Source: an uncultured Prevotella sp.
Lineage (GTDB): Bacteria > Bacteroidota > Bacteroidia > Bacteroidales > Bacteroidaceae
Length of the DNA stretch: 39,342 bases
Direction: 5' to 3'
Assembly: GCA_905210845.1 (NCBI GenBank)
Contig: CAJLYG010000008.1
Span: 1 to 39,342, forward strand
The position numbers and the translations under genes were made by a program. Each line of letters opens with the position of its first letter. The stretch's first letter is position 1. Below are positions 25,681 through 35,900 of this stretch, piece after piece. The notes beneath the pieces were generated by a model, which saw only the letters and a list, made by a program, of their open reading frames with translations, had not been told where the DNA came from and ran no database searches.

Positions 25681-27404
25681 TCATCATAACCAGGATTCTG
25701 CTCCAAAGAATAATTAGTACGTTGACGTTCTATCAAAGGAATAGGACGAAGCTCATAACTTTTATTCATTCCAGATATGCCACCAGCCTGATTTAATCGT
25801 ACAAATTCATTGTCTCTATAAGCACGCTCAAAAAGCTTCCCACATCTTTTCAAATCCATCCACCTATTTGATTCTCCAAATAGCTCACGACCAGATTCAT
25901 CCAATACAGTATCAAGTGTTACATGATTCAGCTGCGTCGCATTAACACGTTTACGAATATCATTAACTTGTTGTAACGCTGCAGAGCTATTTCCCATTTT
26001 TAGATATGCTTCAGCTAACAACAATTTTGTTTCTGCTGTTCGGAAAATATAAATTTCCCGGGTGCCATAAGGATCCTCCCCATCACTAATGCTGCCAGAA
26101 TAAATTCCCTTTTCTGCTATATACGGGTCATAAAATTTATAAACTAAAGGCCATGCACAATTCATATTTCCTATCGGAATCTGTGTGTGATATTCATCTG
26201 GATTCACAATAAGATAAACAGTCGGGTGAGCATTCATATAAGCAATTTTATCTTCATCCGTCATAACCTCTTTTGGAAAATAGATAATAGTGTCTCCTGC
26301 AGAAAATGTTACCGTTTTTCCTGTCATGGTATTTATTGTTGAACCAGACTTACCAGCTACAATCTTACGCTTCAGAAATATCTCACTCGCCCTAATGTCA
26401 TTCTTTTCAAAACTTTCAAACCAAGCATTTGTAGGCTGATAAGCAAAGTCATTACGATAATAGGGGGCTCCACGATGCATATTACCTGGAAATTCATAAA
26501 TATTAAAATGGAAATGCTGATATAACCCACTGCTAACACTCTGCTCCTTATTAGAAACATAATTCCAAAGATTATTAGTTCCTTCTCCAAAACGAACTGC
26601 AAAAATAATCTCTGTATTAGTTACATTATATTTCCCACCATCTTGCGTATCAAAAAGTTCATCCCAAGAATTCACCATTGGATGCAAATTAATAACATCT
26701 GTAAAATAATTGATAGCATCTTGAACATCACTTGTTCCTGCAAAGTTTTTGTAGCTACGAGTTAATAATACTTTCCCCAGGAGATGTTCCGCAAACGCCT
26801 TATCCACACGTCCAAAATCATTAGAAGAAAGAGAAACAGGAAGGCTCCCAATAGCAGTTTTTAAATCACTGATAATCTGGTTATAAACCTCTTCGTCAGA
26901 GTTACGCGTAAACTCATACGTAGGGGATGTAGATTCTTTTAAAATCAAGGGAACGCCACCAAAGGTTTCTACAAGATTAAAATAGCAATAAGAACGAAGA
27001 GCAAGCATCTCTGCTGTTCTAATCCTTTTAGTTTTCTCATCCAAAGTTAAATTCTCACCACGACTCATTGCCGTATTACACTTATTGATGACATCATAAT
27101 TCGCGCACCAGAATTCATAAAAGGCAGGATCCGAAGAACTTACATAATAATAATCTTGTACTCCATATTGCCCATTTATTAGCCCCTGCGTAGAGTAATC
27201 ATCTGTCCCATACCACATGCATTTTGTCTTTTGACAAAGAGGACGCATATACATATAGGCAGCATTTACCAACTCCTCATATTGTGTTTCACTTTTTATA
27301 TAATTCTCATCTGTAGCTGCCGAATAATTTGTTTCATCCAAACTACAAGAAGCAAATGATACCGTACAGCATAAAACAAATATTTTAATATATCTTAGTT
27401 TCAT
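25677..27404 (-). CDS. susD: SusD/RagB-family outer-membrane glycan-binding lipoprotein
   Basis: 575 aa. The lipoprotein signal 'MKLRYIKIFVLCCTVSFASC' has the lipidated Cys at residue 20. TPR-like helices follow ('AEMLALRSYCYFNLVETFGG', 'RTAETKLLLAEAYLKMGN'), with the family C-terminal signature 'ESGRELFGESNRWMDLKR' and the ending 'LEQNPGYDE'. SusD caps the SusC channel, binding oligosaccharides at the cell surface for import. It follows susC by 16 bp and overlaps the GH28 gene by 4 bp. The region is clearly AT-rich compared with the LPS genes. Confidence 0.95.
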   Translation of the reverse strand: MKLRYIKIFVLCCTVSFASCSLDETNYSAATDENYIKSETQYEELVNAAYMYMRPLCQKTKCMWYGTDDYSTQGLINGQYGVQDYYYVSSSDPAFYEFWCANYDVINKCNTAMSRGENLTLDEKTKRIRTAEMLALRSYCYFNLVETFGGVPLILKESTSPTYEFTRNSDEEVYNQIISDLKTAIGSLPVSLSSNDFGRVDKAFAEHLLGKVLLTRSYKNFAGTSDVQDAINYFTDVINLHPMVNSWDELFDTQDGGKYNVTNTEIIFAVRFGEGTNNLWNYVSNKEQSVSSGLYQHFHFNIYEFPGNMHRGAPYYRNDFAYQPTNAWFESFEKNDIRASEIFLKRKIVAGKSGSTINTMTGKTVTFSAGDTIIYFPKEVMTDEDKIAYMNAHPTVYLIVNPDEYHTQIPIGNMNCAWPLVYKFYDPYIAEKGIYSGSISDGEDPYGTREIYIFRTAETKLLLAEAYLKMGNSSAALQQVNDIRKRVNATQLNHVTLDTVLDESGRELFGESNRWMDLKRCGKLFERAYRDNEFVRLNQAGGISGMNKSYELRPIPLIERQRTNYSLEQNPGYDE

Positions 27405-27420
27405 ATTAATTCCTCCCTAA

Positions 27421-30400
27421 TTAGAATGTTAGATTTAACCCTATTTCCCATGACCTTGTCATAAAATACATAGAATCTGTCCCATTGCTTGCGGCCTCAG
27501 GATCAAGACCTTTATAATCAGTAAATACAAATGGATTTTGGCAGGATACATAAGCATGAAGCTTGCTTAAACCTAATTTCTGGATAAAACTTCTCGGAGC
27601 ATCATAGCCAAGAGTAATATAACCAACTTTAACAAATGATGTCTTCTGCCATAGCAAAGCTGTTATTTCACCTGGATTGCTTAAACCAGGACGACACCAT
27701 TCTATATCTTTATCATTTTCATTAGCTTCTGACCAATACTTCAGATTAAGATGATTAAACAGATTATTATCATCCCTTGCCGTGGTCCAATGGAACTGAG
27801 AATAACTCCATTGTCCTTGCCGCGTATATATATTAACTAACAAGCTCCAATTTTTAAAAAGGAATGTATTCGTTAGGCCACCAGTCCACTTAGGATATCG
27901 AGAACCAAGAAAGACCTTATCATCAGTAGTTGTAGTCCAATCTCCATTGTAACCATCCTTTTCATAAACTTTTACTGAACCGGGAGCAAGACCGAGAGCC
28001 AATGCCCGATCATATCCTTCATCACCTTTTTTCCAATATCCTACTTTCTTATAATTCCAAACGACACCAACGGATTGACCCACAAACCACTCATTTGCTT
28101 CATCTCGTGTAGCTCCACCCGCAAGTTCCTTAATTTCATTATGATTAGAAGTAAAATTAAAATTCATCTTCCAAGTAAAGTCTTTGGTGCGTATAGGGAC
28201 TAAAGATAAACTAAGTTCTATTCCATTATTATCCACAACCCCTACATTATCCATTACAGAGGAATAGCCCGTCATCTCAGAAAGCACTCGATTCATTAAA
28301 ATATTGTTAGTCCGGCGACGATAATAATCCACGGTTCCATTAATACGACCTTGGAGCAACGAATAATCAAGCCCGAAATTCCATTCTTTAGTCGTTTCCC
28401 ATGAAAGCTGGGAATTGGCAAGGTTCTTAATAATACTTGATGTCGCATTTGATCCAAAATTATAACTATAGTTAATAACATTTGATTGGGTGGAATATGG
28501 ATTCACATTGTGATTATTCCCAGACATACCATAGCTGATTCTCAATTTTAGATTATCTACCCATCTATATTTCTTCATAAAATCCTCTTCTGTAATTCTC
28601 CAGCCAATAGCAGCAGAAGGGAAGAACTTCCATCTATGACCAGCAGCCAATCGAGAAGACCCATCATACCGCCCCGTAGCTGTAATCAAATAGCGGTCTT
28701 TATAAGAATAATTAGCACGTGCAAAGAAAGAAAACCATTGGTCTTGAATATAATCAGATCCAACAACATCTGATAGAGATTTATTTGCAGCTGCAGCAAG
28801 GTTATACCATTTATACAAATCTGTCGGGAAATTCTTAACTTTAGTTGAGATAGCGTCTTCCTTAGATTTTACCCATTCAGAACCAACTAATAATCCCAAA
28901 ACATGATTACCTACTTTCTTATCAAAATTTAAAGTATTTGTCCAAGTATATTTCAAGGTATTGGTATTCTTAGTATTTGCTGTCGCATTTGCTGGATTCC
29001 CTTTTCCATTCTTTGACTGTGCTCCATAATACATACCATATCTGTCAAAATATGCATCGGGAGAAAGTTGAGTTTTAAATGTAATCCAGTCTATTGGCTT
29101 AAATTGCAAATAAGCATTACCAAAAGTATGAAGAGCTAAAGTTTCTGTCGTATCGTTTTTCTTCTCAACCAAAGGATTGGAAACATTAGTCAATCCATCG
29201 TCAGGGAATGTACGCAAACTTCCATCCTCATTATACATATCAGTAAGAGGATTTAGTCTATATGCTTGACGAACCGTCTCCGGACTTGTTTTTGTCTTGG
29301 TATAGGCTGTATATATGCTCATACCGACTTTCAATTTTTTATTTATCTCTTTATCAATGGACATACTAAAATTATATCTCTTATAATTATCTGTTCCTGT
29401 TACACCAGCTTCGTCCGTATAGCCCACGCCAAACGAATACACTAATCCTTTAGAACTGCCATATACTCGTAAAGCATGATTTTGCGACACAGCTGTTTGC
29501 AACAAAGCATCCACCCAGTCAACACTTTTCCCCGAAATATAATTATTATAAGCTTGAGTCGTTAAAGCCTGTCCATAATCAGCCCGTTTTCCCGTATAGG
29601 TATAATCTTTCCAGTTATTGCCCATAAAGCGTTCCACTTTGTAATCTGCATATTCGGAACCATTAAGCATATCAGGAAGATGGTTAGCTGTTGTGAAACT
29701 GATAAACCCATTGTACTCAACATTTGTCTTTTCTTTCACTGCTGATCCATTCTTGGTAGTAACGATGACAACACCATTTGCACCACGTGAGCCATAAATA
29801 GCAGTAGAAGAGGCATCCTTTAATACGTCTATCCGCTCAATATCATCTGGCGCAATATCATTCATGTTATCCATCATCATACCATCAATGACATAAAGTG
29901 GAGAATTAATTCCATTAGCATTGCCTGTCCCACTATTCGTTATCGTATTCTGTCCACGTACCATAATATTGAATCCCGAACCAGGATTATTACCATTACG
30001 TGTAATATCAACGCCTGCAATAGTTCCTTGTAAAGCAGCGGCAGCACTCTGCTTGTGGGAATCTACGATGTTATCTGATGTAACCGAAGTTAGAGAACCT
30101 GTAAAATCGCTCTTTTTTGCGACTCCATACCCTACAACAACAACCTCCTCAAGTTGTTTGTTATCTTCTTTCATCGTAATGTCAAGATGAGTATTATTTC
30201 CCACAAGAAGGTCCTTCATTTGAAAGCCAACATAAGAGACCTCAAGGGTACTATTATTATTAAGACCTAAAAGGGTGAAATTCCCATCTAAATCTGTCAC
30301 CGTAGCATTATTTGTGCCTTTCTCTCTTACTGTGGCTCCAATGATTGGCTCACCCATTTGATCAACAATGCGGCCTGTCACTTTTCGCTTTCCTAAGGTT

Positions 30401-30756
30401 CCTTCGGCACTCGTTATATGTTCACTGCGTTTCCCCTCACTTGAAATAGAAAGAACGATGGTTTTTTCTACTATTTTATAATCAATATTCGTTCTAGAGA
30501 AAAGCCTATTTAGGACTTCATCCAAATTCTCTTTTCTTGAACTAATAGTCACTTTACGGGTGACATTGATCTGCGTATTATTATAAAAGAACTTATAGCC
30601 TGTTTGTTTTTCAATCTGCGACATCACTTGCTTGATAGTTACAGTTTGATTTGGCAATGTCACTTTTTGTGCCAAGCCTGGGAGGCTCAGCAAAAAGAAA
30701 AGCATAAAAAACGTTACTTTCTTTGGCAAAGTAAATAGATTCGTTGATTTTTTCAT
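27421..30756 (-). CDS. susC: SusC/RagA-family TonB-linked outer-membrane transporter with STN domain
   Basis: 1111 aa. Signal peptide 1-30 ends 'LPGLAQ'. An STN domain at about 31-102 ('QVMSQIEKQTGYKFFYNN') receives or sends the trans-envelope signal to the FecR protein encoded just upstream. A CarboxypepD_reg-like domain at about 127-197 ('GRIVDQMGEPIIGATV') precedes the TonB box region 'EEVVVVGYG' and a plug with 'SPLYVIDGMMMD' and 'AIYGSRGANGVVIVTTK'. A 22-strand-type beta-barrel ends 'SWEIGLNLTF'. It imports oligosaccharide with SusD. The STN domain implies induction through the adjacent FecR and a sigma factor, but no sigma gene is next to it. Confidence 0.96.
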   Translation of the reverse strand: MKKSTNLFTLPKKVTFFMLFFLLSLPGLAQKVTLPNQTVTIKQVMSQIEKQTGYKFFYNNTQINVTRKVTISSRKENLDEVLNRLFSRTNIDYKIVEKTIVLSISSEGKRSEHITSAEGTLGKRKVTGRIVDQMGEPIIGATVREKGTNNATVTDLDGNFTLLGLNNNSTLEVSYVGFQMKDLLVGNNTHLDITMKEDNKQLEEVVVVGYGVAKKSDFTGSLTSVTSDNIVDSHKQSAAAALQGTIAGVDITRNGNNPGSGFNIMVRGQNTITNSGTGNANGINSPLYVIDGMMMDNMNDIAPDDIERIDVLKDASSTAIYGSRGANGVVIVTTKNGSAVKEKTNVEYNGFISFTTANHLPDMLNGSEYADYKVERFMGNNWKDYTYTGKRADYGQALTTQAYNNYISGKSVDWVDALLQTAVSQNHALRVYGSSKGLVYSFGVGYTDEAGVTGTDNYKRYNFSMSIDKEINKKLKVGMSIYTAYTKTKTSPETVRQAYRLNPLTDMYNEDGSLRTFPDDGLTNVSNPLVEKKNDTTETLALHTFGNAYLQFKPIDWITFKTQLSPDAYFDRYGMYYGAQSKNGKGNPANATANTKNTNTLKYTWTNTLNFDKKVGNHVLGLLVGSEWVKSKEDAISTKVKNFPTDLYKWYNLAAAANKSLSDVVGSDYIQDQWFSFFARANYSYKDRYLITATGRYDGSSRLAAGHRWKFFPSAAIGWRITEEDFMKKYRWVDNLKLRISYGMSGNNHNVNPYSTQSNVINYSYNFGSNATSSIIKNLANSQLSWETTKEWNFGLDYSLLQGRINGTVDYYRRRTNNILMNRVLSEMTGYSSVMDNVGVVDNNGIELSLSLVPIRTKDFTWKMNFNFTSNHNEIKELAGGATRDEANEWFVGQSVGVVWNYKKVGYWKKGDEGYDRALALGLAPGSVKVYEKDGYNGDWTTTTDDKVFLGSRYPKWTGGLTNTFLFKNWSLLVNIYTRQGQWSYSQFHWTTARDDNNLFNHLNLKYWSEANENDKDIEWCRPGLSNPGEITALLWQKTSFVKVGYITLGYDAPRSFIQKLGLSKLHAYVSCQNPFVFTDYKGLDPEAASNGTDSMYFMTRSWEIGLNLTF

Positions 30757-30786
30757 ATCTTTGTAATGATTTTAGGATAGTTATTG

Positions 30787-30851
30787 CCTGCTTATGCAGG
30801 TGATAGATTACTAATGACATGCAGGGAGATGTGCCAGCATCTTTCTGCATG
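30787..30851 (-). promoter_or_regulatory. Two hairpins in the fecR-susC leader
   Basis: The 144-bp gap contains CCTGC-TTAT-GCAGG (30787-30800) and a larger hairpin at 30818-30851 with outer arms CATGCAG/CTGCATG, inner arms AGATG/CATCT and a 6-nt loop. In the minus-strand transcript they lie between the fecR stop and the susC start. An attenuator or mRNA processing site that separates regulator from transporter expression is plausible. No TANNTTTG box is seen here. Confidence 0.4.
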
Positions 30852-30900
30852 ATTGTTTTAAGGGGATTGTTCTTTCATACTTCTTTCATTTAAAGGGTTA

Positions 30901-31917
30901 TTAATAAACTTGGATAATCTGCTGTTTCTGACTGATGTCATCAGCAGACTCATACTTGAAACGCATGTTCGAAGAGATGGACAGGATCTCCAATATCCGG
31001 TCAAGACGCTGCCGATCCAACGTACCGGTAAAGGAGTTGTGATATACCTGAGGGTTACGGACATCGAAGGTCACGTCAAAGCGCTTAGACAAGCTGCGCA
31101 ATACATCCTTGACGGATGTGTTCCTAAAGATCAGTTTCTCGTCTTTCCAGGAGGTACATACATCTACCTCGGCTCCCAATACCTTGATATGCCGGTTTGA
31201 GGCGGAATAAATAATCTGCTCTCCGGGCTCGATCTTGGCTTCTTTCCATTGGTTGCTTCCCGTAAGGTACCTTAAGGCGATAGAACCTTCTTCCAATGTA
31301 GCAGTGACCTGCTTGTCCTCAGGATAGGCATCGACATTGAAATGGGTGCCATATACCTTCACGCTCGCCTGACAGGGGGTGCTGACGATAAAGGGATGGT
31401 GGGCATCCTTGGTCACGGAGAAATAAGCCTCGCCCTGAAGACTGACATATCTGTTCTTAGAGGAGAATTCCTGAGGATAGGTAATGCGAGAATTTGAGTT
31501 CAGCGTCACCGTTGATCCATCTGGCAATGTGATGGTTCCTGTCATGCCTGGATTTGTCGTATAGGACACCAGGGGTTCCGTAGCTGAATGCGTACTGGAG
31601 TAAAATTGATATAAAGAGACCATCAACACGGGAACCAGTAATACTGCCGCAACCCTTTCTATCTTGCGAAGAAGTATCTTGAAACGATCCTTGCGTATCT
31701 TCCCGTCTATCTTCTTCCATGCTGCCGCTGTATCCACGTGCTGCAAGACAAACAACTGGTCCGTGGAATGATAAATAGCCGCCATATCAGCTGCGATGGA
31801 TCGATGTTCTTCCGATTCATTCACCCAGTCCTCAACTGCCTTGATCTGCTCTTCATTGAGTTTCCCCTCGAAATAAAGAGGAAGGAGGGATTCTATTTGA
31901 TCGTTTAGGTTAGACAT
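30901..31917 (-). CDS. FecR-family anti-sigma factor
   Basis: 338 aa. The cytoplasmic N-terminal segment 'LLPLYFEGKLNEEQIKAVEDW' is the typical sigma-binding part. A single membrane helix follows near 87-108, then the periplasmic FecR domain ('TTNPGMTGTITLPDGSTVTL', 'LQGEAYFSVTKDAHHPFIV') and a C-terminal DUF4974-type domain ('FDVTFDVRNP...SFTGTLDRQRLDRILEIL') that contacts the SusC STN domain. It would hold an ECF sigma factor inactive until SusC senses substrate. The usual ECF sigma gene is not next to it: upstream is a divergent toxin-antitoxin pair. The cognate sigma must therefore lie elsewhere or be lost. Confidence 0.93.
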   Translation of the reverse strand: MSNLNDQIESLLPLYFEGKLNEEQIKAVEDWVNESEEHRSIAADMAAIYHSTDQLFVLQHVDTAAAWKKIDGKIRKDRFKILLRKIERVAAVLLVPVLMVSLYQFYSSTHSATEPLVSYTTNPGMTGTITLPDGSTVTLNSNSRITYPQEFSSKNRYVSLQGEAYFSVTKDAHHPFIVSTPCQASVKVYGTHFNVDAYPEDKQVTATLEEGSIALRYLTGSNQWKEAKIEPGEQIIYSASNRHIKVLGAEVDVCTSWKDEKLIFRNTSVKDVLRSLSKRFDVTFDVRNPQVYHNSFTGTLDRQRLDRILEILSISSNMRFKYESADDISQKQQIIQVY

Positions 31918-32054
31918 ATTTCAGCTTCTTTATCATTATGACGGAGCAAAAAGATGGATTCCTAAAAAAACTACATTTTTTTAATTTATTGCCATCCATC
32001 ATGATCCAGAAATCGAAAAAGATAGCGATTTTACCATTCTTTTTCCTTAAAAGC

Positions 32055-32085
32055 TTGGACCGTCATAGAATTTTCGCTATTTTTG
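32055..32085 (+). promoter_or_regulatory. Promoter of the hicAB pair
   Basis: TTG (32055-32057), 20 bp spacer, TATTTTTG (32078-32085) fits the Bacteroidota promoter. It ends 22 bp before the hicA ATG. HicB-type antitoxins usually bind such promoters and repress them. Confidence 0.5.
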
Positions 32086-32107
32086 CAGTGATAGAAATAA
32101 AGGCGAG

Positions 32108-32280
32108 ATGAAATATACAGAACTACATCGAAGTCCCAAAAAGCTGGTTATAAGTATGACCACGCGGAAGGAAGCCACTATTTTTACACGAAGGACGGTG
32201 TGCTTACAGAGCCCATCCCATATCACGGATCGCACGAGATCGCTAAGGGATTGGCGAATAAGCTGATTAAAAAAATATAA
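32108..32280 (+). pseudogene. hicA: HicA-type mRNA interferase toxin gene with a -1 frameshift
   Basis: The start frame reads 'MKYTELHRSPKK'. After one missing base the HicA sequence follows: 'AGYKYDHAEGSHYFYTKDG', then 'PIPYHGSHEIAKG' and the end 'LANKLIKKI'. The total is 173 bp; one more base would give 57 aa, normal for HicA. The likely site is the run of five A at 32138-32142. The catalytic His lies in 'EGSHYFY'. HicA is a double-stranded-RNA-binding-fold RNase that cuts mRNA. As written the toxin is not made. The antitoxin gene follows and is intact. The frameshift may be real inactivation or a homopolymer error. Confidence 0.75.
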
Positions 32281-32347
32281 AGTATAAATATCAAAGAAGC
32301 AAGGGGGAAGACTCCCTCACTTATAAGAAAAAAGAGGAGAATTGATT

Positions 32348-32746
32348 ATGGAAAAGATTATCATGACGATCGAGAAGTCAAAGGACTATTTTGACGCATA
32401 CTCAGATAATTGCGACGGCATCTACGCAGGGGGGGCAAGCATTGATGAGGTAAAGAACAACACCTATGAGGCTATTAATGCCTTGAAGCGCAACCTTCCG
32501 GAAGACAGATGGCCTAAGCCGTTGAAGAGTGAATTTGAGATAGAATGGAAACTCGATGTACCCAGCTTTCTCGAATATTATTCCCATTATATGTCCCTCG
32601 CAGGAATGCAGAGAATTACAGGCATTAATCAAAAACAATTATCCAACTATCTCAACCATCGGGCAGTTCCAAGGCAGAAACAGGCAGACCGCATTATAAA
32701 TGGTATACACAAGTTCGCTGCGGAACTGATGAATATCACGCTCTGA
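32348..32746 (+). CDS. hicB: HicB-type antitoxin with helix-turn-helix domain
   Basis: About 132 aa from the ATG at 32348, which has GAGGAG 8 bp upstream (32334-32339). The TTG at 32342 is too close to that site. The N-terminal part 'MTIEKSKDYFDAYSDNCDGIYAGGASIDE' is the partly degraded RNase H-like HicB fold that binds the toxin. The C-terminal 'LAGMQRITGINQKQLSNYLN' followed by 'GIHKFAAELM' is an HTH for DNA binding. It neutralises HicA and represses the operon. It lies 67 bp behind the broken toxin gene. Confidence 0.85.
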   Translation: MEKIIMTIEKSKDYFDAYSDNCDGIYAGGASIDEVKNNTYEAINALKRNLPEDRWPKPLKSEFEIEWKLDVPSFLEYYSHYMSLAGMQRITGINQKQLSNYLNHRAVPRQKQADRIINGIHKFAAELMNITL

Positions 32747-32814
32747 TTTGTGAAATGCCACCCTTCTCATCATCATAAGACGGCAAGGGGATGCTTTGAG
32801 GAATGGATAAGGAA

Positions 32815-32846
32815 AACCCCAGGCCACTTAACTGCGAACTGGGGTT
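32815..32846. terminator. Bidirectional terminator between hicB and the large secreted protein gene
   Basis: AACCCCAG (32815-32822) and CTGGGGTT (32839-32846) pair over 8 bp around a 16-nt loop, between convergent stop codons. Confidence 0.6.
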
Positions 32847-32907
32847 ATTCTGATTCGTGAACTCATGCTACGTTGGAGGCCATCCTCCATGACGAGCATT
32901 CGTATGC

Positions 32908-35900
32908 TTACTGTACCATATACTTGAATAGAGAGGTCTTGTTGCCCTCACGCGTCACCCTGATCAGGATGACACCAGGATGTACGCTGACGGTTACGTT
33001 GTCTGCGCCGTTCACACTTACTTTATCAAGCAACATGCCATTCTCAGCATAAGCCTCAACTCCGGTGATGTCTTTGCGTGAGCTTGTCACCGTAGCCTTA
33101 TCCTTGGCTGTCGTCACATAGATACCTTCCTTGTCGGATACGTTCTTCACGCCTGTCGTCTCACCCACCCGTGAGAGATAGAAACGACCGACGCAAGAGC
33201 CTTCCAGATAGACAATAGGTTCCTCACCAGCCATATACTTCATACCCGTAAGGCGGTCGTAAAGCATCCAGTCGGCAGCATCTGCATTGCCCTCAGCATG
33301 GAAGCTGAGCCGTACAGAGTCTGCCTTGGCGACACACACTCCTAATTCTACGACATCGCTGTCCAAAGGACGGATATCATAACCTCTGCCTCCATCGATG
33401 GTGAACACGGCAAGAGCAGGCTTATAGTCCTCATCCATGAGCGTCGCTGCCTTGGCCTTGCTGCCATTGAGCAGCACAGCACCAGAGGCATGACTACCGT
33501 CAGAAGCCGTGACGCGAAGCATTCCTCTTTCGGAAGCAGCGTCAGTCATTGCTCGTTTGGCCTGGGACGCTGTCGTTGCGGTCACTCCGGGCTGGTCACC
33601 GAACAAGGTATTGTCGTAGTTCACCTGTAGCTGATTGACTGTCTTTTCGGATGCCTCTACAAAGAAAGCTGCGGATGGTGCCACGAACTTGTCTGCATCT
33701 GTGAGCGTGGTGGAACTGATCAGGTCGCCATCCACATTGATGATGGAGAAAGCTCCATCCTGATTATAGAGTTTGATGCCGCTGATCACTTTCTTGTTTT
33801 CCTCATTCTCAAGGAAGTTAGCGATGTTCAGGTGACTCATCGTTGGATTGGCAACGAGGAAGATGCCATCGCCATTTGCCTTGCTGTCGTTGGTGTAGTT
33901 GAGCACAAGGGCATTATCTGCATCTCTCCAATACTGGGTGCTCCACAACTTGCTCGCCGTTGTTGCGTCATGTTTTACCGTTGCAGAACCTTCTGACTCT
34001 CCAAACACATTATAATAATTATAGGCGCGGTCGCCTGCCTTTGGCAGATGGATGGTATAGTCATCGCTCGAATGATTGTTATTGTCAGCCATGAGCGAGA
34101 AGCACAGCGGAGCCCCATGATCGGACATGGTTGCATAGTCTTGGCTCAGGCCGTTGAAGGCATGGCTCCAAGTACTCTTTGAGATGAGGGTCACGTCGCC
34201 GAGCGATGAGCTGCTGTTGGTATAGTTACCTTTCACGCTGGCTTTCCAGATGCGCTGGTAGACGAGTGGCGTGATACGGACAGCGAAGTTGTCTGGATCT
34301 AAGGTATTATCGAGATCCTTGAAGTAGTTCTCGGGCTTGACCTCAGAAGCATAGAAGTCACCACTAAAGACTTGGGCGAGGGGTGCCGACCACAAAGTTG
34401 CAATGCCGTTGGTGAGTTTCAGGTCTACCCAAGCCTTGTTGTAGTTGAGTCGGAACACATTCTCCACAGCTGCCCCGGGCTCGAAATGGATGCCATTGCA
34501 ACTGTTGTCGTAAGTATCCTTGCTGTCAATAGCATTAAGCACTGGATACACTTCAGCGTTCGTTGGGATCACAACATCAGTACAATGGTAAGGAGATCCC
34601 TCGATCCAGTTGCTCCAAGTATTCCAGTCTGTGCTCTTCGTGTCAGGATTCCAGTGGGTTAGCGTGGGATGAACCACGTAGTCGATGGTACCGTCCTGTT
34701 TGACACCACCTTCTTCAGAGGCTTTCTCCTGCATGACGCGCGCCGTGTACATACCCGACTTCGTTGTCGTAACAGAGAACTCATAAGTAGTCGTACCATC
34801 GTTGTTGTTGGTTGTCTTTGGTGAAGACAGCTTATCAGTGCTCTGGTCGTAAGCTTCCACATAATAGTTCAGACCGGTCTTTCCCTTAAAAGAGAAGGTG
34901 ATGTCAGTGCCCTTGCAGGCATGTGGGTTGTTCGCATCTGTGATGTCTCCGTTGCAGGAATCGTCGTCCTTGCAGTCGGGCACGCCATCTCCATCAATAT
35001 CACTCTGAAGCAGGATGCCGTAAATCTTTTGCACATCGGCAGCCTTGACTACTCCGGCGATGGTGATGACCACCTCATCGTACTGCTTCTTCGGATTCCA
35101 CACGTAGATATTGTTATTCTTTGTTGTAATCACGTCAGCGCCAATGACACTCCAGTCGGTCTTGGTATCGCCGGTAGCCACACCATCGAGATAGGTCTCC
35201 ACCTTCATCCATTTGCCTACACCGATGCCTAAGGGGTCGAAGCCTTTGCCATCGGAGTTTCCACCAAAGATGCTCTGGTAGTTATTGTTGTCCATGACGA
35301 TGGCAAGCTGTTGACGGTAGTCGGCACGTCGTCCGAGCTTCACTGCAATTTTGGTACCTCCGCCTATCTGAGCCACATTGCCGAGCGTGACGCCCGTAGA
35401 GAGTTTATTGTCGATGAGATAAGACAAATTACCGATGCCTCCTGCCACTGTCACGGTACTGAAGTTGCCCGTGAGGTTACCATCGATGCTGGCTCCGCTT
35501 GCGTGCGACTGGTCAGTAAGGGATGATGGTATAGGTGCAGAGATGAGCGTCGAGTCGCAGCCGAGCGGGTCGTCACATTTGTCAATGTCGTCTCCTGCCT
35601 CATAGAAGGGGTAGAAGAAGTCCTGCTCGGAAGCATTCACTCCTAAGACTCCATCGTGGTAGAGAGCCATCTGATCGAAGTCGATATCCTTGGGCACGAT
35701 GGTGGCAAACTCCATCTTCTGCAGCTTGTCGGAGCCTGCAACAGCAAGGTTAAGCACGTTGGCCTGATTAAGGATTGAGCTATACACCTTGGTTCCAGCT
35801 TTATAGAACTCCATGCTGTAGCCGTTGAGCAGGTTCACATTAAGTCCTGTACCCTTCGACTGTACCACAAAGCCTATCTTTAGCCGTTGGTCAGAAGCCA

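Noticed and set aside
31937..32067. Inverted repeat TATGACGG / CCGTCATA around the fecR-hicA intergenic region as a second invertible element
   Set aside because: Only 8 bp over a 115-bp span, expected by chance. One arm falls in the hicA promoter, so an operator half-site is at best possible.
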